Source: Lachnospiraceae bacterium (lineage in GTDB: Bacteria > Bacillota_A > Clostridia > Lachnospirales > Lachnospiraceae). Taken from it: a DNA stretch of 5,364 nucleotides. The notes beneath the pieces were generated by a model, which was not told the DNA's origin, did no database searches, and saw only the letters and a list, made by a program, of their open reading frames with translations. The translations under genes and the position numbers were made by a program. The stretch lies in the NCBI GenBank assembly GCA_017464045.1, contig JAFUEG010000057.1:1-5364 (forward strand), given 5' to 3'. Below, in pieces: positions 1 through 4,448 of the stretch (its first letter is position 1; the number at the start of each line of letters is the position of its first letter).

Positions 1-1
1 C

Positions 2-175
2 TATACACATTGTGTATTGTGTAAAAACCCTTTATTTATAAGAAAAAATTACATCGACCTTAATATATTCGTCGTCCTTATTGCTATGGTTGCTATATTT
101 AAGGATCAAATAGAGAGTTTGGTCAATAATATTTGGAAATCCATAAATAAGGATGCGAAGAAAATTTATAATTAA
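2..175 (+). CDS. Flp1-like type IVb pilin, C-terminal part (5' end outside window)
   Basis: The frame is open from the window edge to a TAA at 173-175, giving 57 residues. The last 40 or so residues have a hydrophobic helix (NIFVVLIAMVAIF) followed by KDQIESLVNNIW and a Lys-rich tail ending KKIYN. From memory of the family, this closely resembles the C-terminal half of the small Flp1-like pilins found just upstream of DUF5702 genes in Lachnospiraceae Tad loci. Such pilins are processed by a prepilin peptidase and polymerise into the pilus fibre. The expected Gly-cleavage site with Glu at +5 is not visible. The residues before the helix (RKNYIDLN) are atypical, and further upstream the frame reads THCVLCKNPLF, which does not look like a pilin leader. 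Either the true start lies outside the window, this is a divergent pilin, or the 5' part is degraded. The family call rests on a short stretch, so confidence is moderate. Confidence 0.55.
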   Translation, partial: YTHCVLCKNPLFIRKNYIDLNIFVVLIAMVAIFKDQIESLVNNIWKSINKDAKKIYN

Positions 176-201
176 CGATTATGTTTTGTAACTCCGGTTT
201 T

Positions 202-217
202 ATATATAATTATATAT
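202..217. promoter_or_regulatory. AT palindrome with a TATAAT hexamer upstream of the DUF5702 gene
   Basis: Bases 202-217 form a perfect 16-bp AT-only palindrome that contains a consensus TATAAT at 205-210. It sits 25 bp upstream of the next start codon. No good -35 box lies 16-18 bp upstream (TGTTTT at 17 bp is poor), and such hexamers are frequent in AT-rich DNA. An internal promoter for the distal pilus genes is possible but weakly supported. The rest of the 67-bp gap (176-242) holds only the strong ribosome site GGGAGGAG at 232-239. Confidence 0.2.
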
Positions 218-242
218 CCAAATAATCTAATGGGAGGAGAAT

Positions 243-1655
243 ATGAATAATAAAGGCCAGATAACTATTTTTTTAAGCTTAATAATGAGTGTACTTATTT
301 TTCTTGGATTCTTTGCAGTAAAGATATGTAAATACTATAATGCAAGGTCAAGAGCCGCTCAGGTTGTTAATTCTGCTATATCAGACGTAAAATCTGAATT
401 TAACAGCTACATATATGAGCATTATCATATTCTCCTTTTTGATAAAACTGACTATGGTAAAGGGGAAGCGGCGGTTGAAGAGTTTTTGTATGAAAATATA
501 AAAAATAATCTTAGTGATGATCAGAAAGAGATTTTTGTAGCTATAACTGATTTTGATTTAATAAGTGATAATAATTATGAGGCACTAAAATCACAAATAA
601 ATGATTATTCAGCTTATGCTGCATTAGAAAATAGTGCTGATACTATTCTTTCAAAGACAAATGGAAAGGAGGCCGCATTAGATAAAAATCTTGAAGCAAA
701 TATGGATGCGGATATTAATGATACTTCATCCGATTCGGATAATGAGGTGAAATCCGATAATAATCATTTGGGTGATGATAATGATGATCCCAGAGATTTT
801 ACAAAGACAATGGGGAAAAAAGGGATATTATTGTTCGTGGTGCCTAATGATATGGAAATAAGTAATGAAATCATTGATTTATCTGAGTGTCCGACTATGG
901 GAAGAATAAACTTGGCAGGTTTCTATAATATGAATGATAAATTTGACAGTTATAGCAGACTGAAAAGCGACTTAAAACAAAACACATCATGGAACAATGA
1001 ATTGATTAATGCGGGATGTGGACTAGCTTATGCAAGGGAAGTATTTAATTGTGCGGTGAATCAAAATGTCAATGAAGATACAGTCTTTAAGTTTGAAATG
1101 GAGTATCTGATATGTGGCAGAGCTTCTGATTATATGAATTTAAAAAGTACAGTAAAAAGGATTATTTCAATAAGATTTTCAATTGATTTTGCATATCTTT
1201 TAACGGATACATCAAAAATGAGCAGGGTTAAAAGCATAGCATATTCATTAAGCTTTGCAACTGCCATACCCGAACCTGTTTTAAAGTATCTGATAGCCGG
1301 CTGTTGGGCGTATGTTGAGGCTGTATCTGATACAAGGGAGTTACTTAAGGGAAATAAGGTGGAATTTAAAAAAACCGGTGAAAATTGGAAAACAGATATA
1401 GATAATCTTGAGAAAAGTTTTATGTCAGACAGCTCAGAGCAGGACGATGGTATGAGCTATGAGGATTATCTGCTTATACTTATGGCGGTAAATATGGATG
1501 AAGTATATCCGAGAATGCTTGATATAATCCAGCTTAATACCAGGCAGTTCTATCCATCATTTAAAATTAGCAATGCAGCGGTAGGTTTAACTGTTGACGC
1601 AAGTATAGAGTATGAAGATAGTGTTTTTGATTTTAGCATAAGTGGAGGATATTAA
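243..1655 (+). CDS. DUF5702 domain protein, TadG-like component of the Tad pilus locus
   Basis: This 470-residue protein starts at an ATG preceded by GGGAGGAG with a 3-nt gap. The N-terminus shows the DUF5702 signature: KGQIT at residues 4-8, a single hydrophobic helix (about 6-28), then an Ala-rich amphipathic stretch and YHILLFDKTDYG at 61-72, matching the family's 'YDLFFLDKTDYG' pattern. Residues 151-186 are a low-complexity Asp/Asn/Ser-rich segment, probably a flexible surface linker. A second conserved block begins near KKGILLFVVP (192-201), and the C-terminal part has RMLDIIQLN, also typical of the family. The expected topology is one N-terminal anchor with a large extracytoplasmic domain. 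The family is genetically linked to tad genes in Clostridia and resembles TadG in position, but its biochemical role is unknown. It is probably co-transcribed with its neighbours. I am confident of the family and less so of the function. Confidence 0.85.
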   Translation: MNNKGQITIFLSLIMSVLIFLGFFAVKICKYYNARSRAAQVVNSAISDVKSEFNSYIYEHYHILLFDKTDYGKGEAAVEEFLYENIKNNLSDDQKEIFVAITDFDLISDNNYEALKSQINDYSAYAALENSADTILSKTNGKEAALDKNLEANMDADINDTSSDSDNEVKSDNNHLGDDNDDPRDFTKTMGKKGILLFVVPNDMEISNEIIDLSECPTMGRINLAGFYNMNDKFDSYSRLKSDLKQNTSWNNELINAGCGLAYAREVFNCAVNQNVNEDTVFKFEMEYLICGRASDYMNLKSTVKRIISIRFSIDFAYLLTDTSKMSRVKSIAYSLSFATAIPEPVLKYLIAGCWAYVEAVSDTRELLKGNKVEFKKTGENWKTDIDNLEKSFMSDSSEQDDGMSYEDYLLILMAVNMDEVYPRMLDIIQLNTRQFYPSFKISNAAVGLTVDASIEYEDSVFDFSISGGY

Positions 1656-1754
1656 TTATGGTTTTTGTTTTAATGTCTTCTGCCTTTGCCCAATTAAAAA
1701 ATCCTCTCCGGGTGCAGACCAAAGGGGCAGAAGATATTAAAACAAAAACTATGA
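1656..1754 (+). repeat. Long near-perfect inverted repeat / RNA hairpin between pilus genes
   Basis: The left arm (1656-1684) pairs with the right arm (1726-1754) over 29 consecutive positions. Of these, 26 are Watson-Crick. The other three (1657/1753, 1660/1750, 1675/1735) are G-T mismatches in DNA, which become G-U wobbles in the + strand RNA. The 41-nt loop can continue the stem, with TTTG (1685-1688) pairing to CAAA (1720-1723) across a two-G bulge. It also holds CCC/GGG (1689-1691 with 1710-1712) and a small GGT/ACC hairpin (1711-1720). The motif GCAGA occurs twice (1714-1718 and 1727-1731), so TCTGC at 1678-1682 has two possible partners. The T-rich side is the 5' arm and no T-run follows the 3' arm, so this is not an ordinary intrinsic terminator. 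No flanking target-site duplication is evident. It could be a dispersed palindromic (REP/MITE-like) element or a regulatory mRNA structure; the arm pairing itself is certain. Confidence 0.9.
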
Positions 1755-1795
1755 AGGGGTATTTGGTATACGGAATATGGGAAAAAGTCAAATAA
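1658..1795 (+). CDS. Possible small ORF (45 aa) running through the inverted repeat
   Basis: An ATG two bases after the DUF5702 stop codon opens a 45-codon frame ending in TAA at 1793-1795. A GGAGG at 1644-1648, inside the end of the preceding gene, lies 9 nt upstream, a good ribosome-site spacing. The product begins MVFVLMSSAFAQLKNPL, a weakly signal-peptide-like hydrophobic start, then becomes basic and ends GIWEKVK. I recognise no family. Most of its codons lie in the inverted repeat, so the reading frame may be a by-product of the palindrome. It overlaps the first 19 nt of the TadE-like gene in another frame, so translating it could deliver ribosomes to that gene and melt the hairpin. It could be a real leader peptide or an artefact; I lean slightly towards artefact. 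Confidence 0.25.
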   Translation: MVFVLMSSAFAQLKNPLRVQTKGAEDIKTKTMKGYLVYGIWEKVK

Positions 1796-2562
1796 ATAAG
1801 ATTATTTTGTCGAAAAGAGTAAAAGAGTATAAGTTTAATAATTTTGGAAGCGCGGTTGTTGAAGCAACATTAGTAATACCTATATTTTTATTTGCAATAC
1901 TTACATTATACAATATGTGCAGATGTCGTCTTGCAGAGGGCATAATATACGAAGCAGCATCAGAAACTGCCGAGTATATGGCTGAATATTCATATATGGA
2001 TGAACCAAATCTTCTTATGCCGACGTTGCTTATGCCGCAGTATATTGATAACAAAGAACTTGTAAATAAAAGTGTTTCCGGTGGAATAGATGGAATAAAT
2101 TATCTTGGAACTATTACGAGGGATAGTGATGATTATATTATTCTTAAGGTTAATTATACGCTTAATATAGATGTGCCGCTTATGCCTGTTTTAAATAAAA
2201 AAAAGCAAATTATTATAAGGCAAAGAGCATATATAGGTGAGGGTGAAGAGAACGGAAAGCATGACTGTGAGGATGAAGACAGATATGTTTATGTTACAGA
2301 TAATAAAGAAGTTTATCATGATAGCCGAATATGTACTCATTTAAATTTATCAATTTATAAATCAACCATTGTTTATGCAAAAAACAAAGGATATACACCA
2401 TGTGAATTTTGTGGGGAAAAATGCAGTGGAACGGTTTATGTGACAAATGAAGGCGAAAGATATCATTCGAGTGAAAGCTGCAGTGGGTTAAAACGTACGG
2501 TATACAGAGTTAAGCTTAGTGATGTATCCGGTATTCCGGGATGCAGCAGGTGTGTGGAGTAG
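1777..2562 (+). CDS. TadE-like pseudopilin with a C-terminal tandem Cys/His motif extension
   Basis: The 261-residue protein has a 24-residue Lys/Arg-rich leader, then a prepilin-type site G24|S25 with Glu29 at +5 (GSAVVEATLVIP) and a hydrophobic helix to about residue 46. This is the TadE signature: a minor pilin cut by the Tad prepilin peptidase. Residues 50-150 form the usual extracytoplasmic beta-rich region. The C-terminus is unusual, with two tandem copies of a short motif: VYVT...YH-x4-C-x2-L...G-Y-x-P-C-x2-C at 171-212, and a second at 220-259 (YH at 229-230, C235, C256, C259). Single copies of similar motifs occur, as I recall, at the ends of other exported Firmicutes proteins and look metal-binding. 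Start choice: ATG 1777 is the first possible start in this frame after the TAA at 1738-1740, but it lacks a well-spaced Shine-Dalgarno (the nearest, AAGGGG at 1754-1759, is 17 nt away). Translation may therefore depend on coupling to upstream translation or on the hairpin. Confidence 0.85.
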   Translation: MGKSQINKIILSKRVKEYKFNNFGSAVVEATLVIPIFLFAILTLYNMCRCRLAEGIIYEAASETAEYMAEYSYMDEPNLLMPTLLMPQYIDNKELVNKSVSGGIDGINYLGTITRDSDDYIILKVNYTLNIDVPLMPVLNKKKQIIIRQRAYIGEGEENGKHDCEDEDRYVYVTDNKEVYHDSRICTHLNLSIYKSTIVYAKNKGYTPCEFCGEKCSGTVYVTNEGERYHSSESCSGLKRTVYRVKLSDVSGIPGCSRCVE

Positions 2563-2566
2563 ATAT

Positions 2567-2974
2567 ATGAAGAATAATAATTCAGGTAGTACGATAATAG
2601 AAGTATCGCTTATTATGCCAATAGTTATAGCTATAATTGTTTCGGTTATATTCATATTTATGGATGTTATAAACGATGCGATAATCCAGGGTAATGGATA
2701 CTGTGGTATATATCTGATATCTGTTGGTGACAGCGAGGAAAGTATAGAAAATACTATATACAGCAAAATAAATGAGGAAATCGTTGGTGTAGGAAATGTA
2801 CCTTATTTGAGTCTTGAGTCTGTAGATGGAGAAATAGCTGTTTATATATACATAAATAAAAATGGTGATACTTATACATATCAAGGAGAAAATGTTTGCT
2901 ATAAAAGGGAATTTAATAAATGTACACAAAGGTTGAGGAGATGGCAGCTTTATGGAGATGTATTATGGGAGTAA
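2567..2974 (+). CDS. Short TadE/TadF-like pseudopilin
   Basis: I place the start at ATG 2567, giving 135 residues. GGAG at 2556-2559 lies 7 nt upstream, the gene then begins 4 nt after the previous stop, and the leader becomes a compact MKNNNSG. An in-frame ATG at 2519 would add 16 residues inside the previous gene and has no pilin-like character. The predicted prepilin cleavage is G7|S8 with Glu12 at +5 (GSTIIEVSLIMP), followed by a hydrophobic helix to about residue 32. The rest is a small extracytoplasmic domain with a predicted beta strand (IAVYIYINKNG), two cysteines near the C-terminus in CYKREFNKC that could form a disulfide, and an ending RRWQLYGDVLWE, similar to what I recall from Lachnospiraceae TadE proteins. 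It is a probable minor pilin partner of the preceding TadE-like protein. Its last 23 nt overlap the start of the FHA gene, suggesting translational coupling. Confidence 0.8.
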   Translation: MKNNNSGSTIIEVSLIMPIVIAIIVSVIFIFMDVINDAIIQGNGYCGIYLISVGDSEESIENTIYSKINEEIVGVGNVPYLSLESVDGEIAVYIYINKNGDTYTYQGENVCYKREFNKCTQRLRRWQLYGDVLWE

Positions 2975-4346
2975 GGGAGTAAATAACTATATTGAGGTAT
3001 GTATAAAAGAAAAGGATTTTGAAATATCAAAACAGAATTATGTTTTAAGGATGCTTGAGGATAATGATATAAATGGAATAATAAAACCATCTGTAAGTAA
3101 GCTGGATGATGATATATTTTTTAGATACTATGTTAATTCATTGTTTGTACTTGATAAATATTTTATTAGAACTAAACCGGATATTAATATGCTTGAAATG
3201 GTTTTAAAATGTATAAGTGACTGCATTAAGGAAGCAGAAAGTTATTTGCTTAATGTAAATGATCTTGTCATCTCTCCTACCTATATGCTATGGGATGATA
3301 AGAACAAAAAGATAAAAATGATTTATTCTCCTTTTTTTGGCAGGGAAATAAGGATACAGTTAAAAGAGTTTATGGAATATATAATGCAGATTTTTGACTA
3401 TAAAAGTCCTCGTGGGACGATGAAAATGCATCGTATTTATGAACTTGTAACCGAAGAAGATTTTGATTTAAATAATATAATTGGTTTAAATAATTATACA
3501 AGACATGAAATATATTCAGAAAATAATAATGAGTATTCTGAAACCTACAAAGATATGGATAAAGATATGTACAGTGAATCATATACGGATACACATAAAA
3601 AAGTGAGTAATATTATACATACGGATGCATATGAGGATAAATTCGTTAATGAAAATATTGAAGTGTATGACGGTATAAAAGATGCTGTTATAGTTAAGGA
3701 AAACAGTACTCGTGAAACATTAATTGGAGTGAATGCGGCTTTATGTGTTTTTTTGTTTTTGGCTTTTTCCTTTATGAGAAAAGGAAAGGTATTGTTTTTA
3801 GCATTTGTATTATCCGTTATTGTTCTGGTTATTAATTCAGCTGTTTACATTCTCAAAAAAGAAAAAGAAGATGATATTGATATAGATGAGTCAATGAATG
3901 ATTTTAAGAAAAATATGTATAATTACAGAACTAAACGCTTTGATTTTGAAGAAACAAATTATGATGAGAAAGTTGATAGTGATGAAAAAGATAATTATTA
4001 TGAAAAAACAAATTATAGTGTGAACACTGATTATAATGTTAATAAAAAACAATATAAGCTTATCCCCCTAAATGATGGATTGTTGGAACCTATAACTTTA
4101 AATATGGATAAAAAGGAAATTGTTATAGGAAGAGGAAAAAATGAAACAGATTATAGATTAAATAAGGAACAGATAAGCAGGGTGCATGCAAGGATTATCA
4201 TAAAGGATGAAGATGAATACATCGAGGATCAAAATTCCACTAACGGTACATATATTAATTCTGTAAAACTTGAAGCATATGAAGGAAAACCGATATATAT
4301 AGGAGATATAATAAAGCTTGCCAATGAGGAGTTTTTTGTGGGATAA
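2952..4346 (+). CDS. DUF6382 / FHA domain membrane protein of the Tad locus
   Basis: This 464-residue protein begins inside the previous gene. AGGAG at 2936-2940 lies 11 nt before ATG 2952; ATG 2958 is a less well spaced alternative. Residues 10-165 match DUF6382, with recognisable YVLRMLEDNDINGII, FFRYYVNS and a 'LVISPTYMLWDDKNKKIKMIYSPFF' type pattern. A Tyr/Asp/Glu-rich linker follows (about 183-236). Two hydrophobic segments (about 256-275 and 280-301) are separated only by RKGK, forming a membrane hairpin. A second Asn/Tyr/Asp-rich linker leads to a C-terminal FHA domain (about 367-464) with GRG at 393-395, SRVHA at 409-413 and NSTNGT at 428-433, the residues that bind phosphothreonine in this family. 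Both folded domains should face the cytoplasm, so the protein could read Ser/Thr-kinase signals and link them to pilus assembly. The pathway role is inferred from gene position; the domain calls are strong. Confidence 0.9.
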   Translation: MEMYYGSKGVNNYIEVCIKEKDFEISKQNYVLRMLEDNDINGIIKPSVSKLDDDIFFRYYVNSLFVLDKYFIRTKPDINMLEMVLKCISDCIKEAESYLLNVNDLVISPTYMLWDDKNKKIKMIYSPFFGREIRIQLKEFMEYIMQIFDYKSPRGTMKMHRIYELVTEEDFDLNNIIGLNNYTRHEIYSENNNEYSETYKDMDKDMYSESYTDTHKKVSNIIHTDAYEDKFVNENIEVYDGIKDAVIVKENSTRETLIGVNAALCVFLFLAFSFMRKGKVLFLAFVLSVIVLVINSAVYILKKEKEDDIDIDESMNDFKKNMYNYRTKRFDFEETNYDEKVDSDEKDNYYEKTNYSVNTDYNVNKKQYKLIPLNDGLLEPITLNMDKKEIVIGRGKNETDYRLNKEQISRVHARIIIKDEDEYIEDQNSTNGTYINSVKLEAYEGKPIYIGDIIKLANEEFFVG

Positions 4347-4366
4347 ATTTAATATAATAAGATTAT

Positions 4367-4394
4367 AAAATCATTGTATTTATCCATGATTTTT
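4367..4394 (+). terminator. Weak terminator-like hairpin after the pilus operon
   Basis: AAAATCAT (4367-4374) pairs with ATGATTTT (4386-4393) around an 11-nt loop, and a run of five T (4390-4394) closes the right arm. It lies 20 nt after the FHA gene's stop codon, where an operon terminator would be expected. The stem is only 8 bp with a single G-C pair, so it would be thermodynamically weak and may only attenuate. It overlaps the proposed promoter of the next gene. Confidence 0.3.
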
Positions 4395-4402
4395 GGTATA
4401 TT
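4374..4402 (+). promoter_or_regulatory. Candidate sigma-A promoter for the flavodoxin/SCP2 gene
   Basis: TTGTAT (4374-4379) and TATATT (4397-4402) are separated by exactly 17 bp. They match the -35 and -10 consensus at 4/6 and 5/6 positions. Transcription would start near 4409, leaving a leader of about 40 nt before the TTG start at 4449. The perfect palindrome ACATATATGT (4405-4414) lies over the predicted start point, and a direct repeat TGTCA-AAA-TGTCA (4412-4424) follows; either could be a regulator site, though no known operator is recognised. AT-rich DNA makes such matches common. Confidence 0.4.
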
Positions 4403-4448
4403 AAACATATATGTCAAAATGTCAGTTTATACAATGAGGTGAGTAACT

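Noticed and set aside
665..672. A strong Shine-Dalgarno match (AAAGGAGG) inside the DUF5702 gene.
   Set aside because: No start codon follows at a usable spacing and the surrounding frame is plainly DUF5702 coding sequence, so it is a chance match to Lys/Glu/Ala codons.
693..800. Asp/Asn-rich repeats in the DUF5702 protein that resemble a calcium-binding loop (DADIND).
   Set aside because: The spacing of acidic residues does not fit an EF-hand or dockerin loop, and the segment is low-complexity overall, so a flexible linker is the simpler reading.
2519..2566. An upstream in-frame ATG that would lengthen the short pseudopilin by 16 residues.
   Set aside because: It lies wholly inside the previous gene, whereas ATG 2567 has GGAG at 7 nt and gives a normal short prepilin leader.
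1788..2929. Minus-strand open frames of 88, 92 and 115 codons opposite the pseudopilin genes.
   Set aside because: They mirror AT-rich, Ile/Tyr-rich coding sequence and have no recognisable protein features.
4434..4442. A three-codon mini-ORF (ATG-AGG-TGA) overlapping the ribosome site of the flavodoxin/SCP2 gene.
   Set aside because: It is created by the Shine-Dalgarno sequence itself and has no ribosome site of its own.
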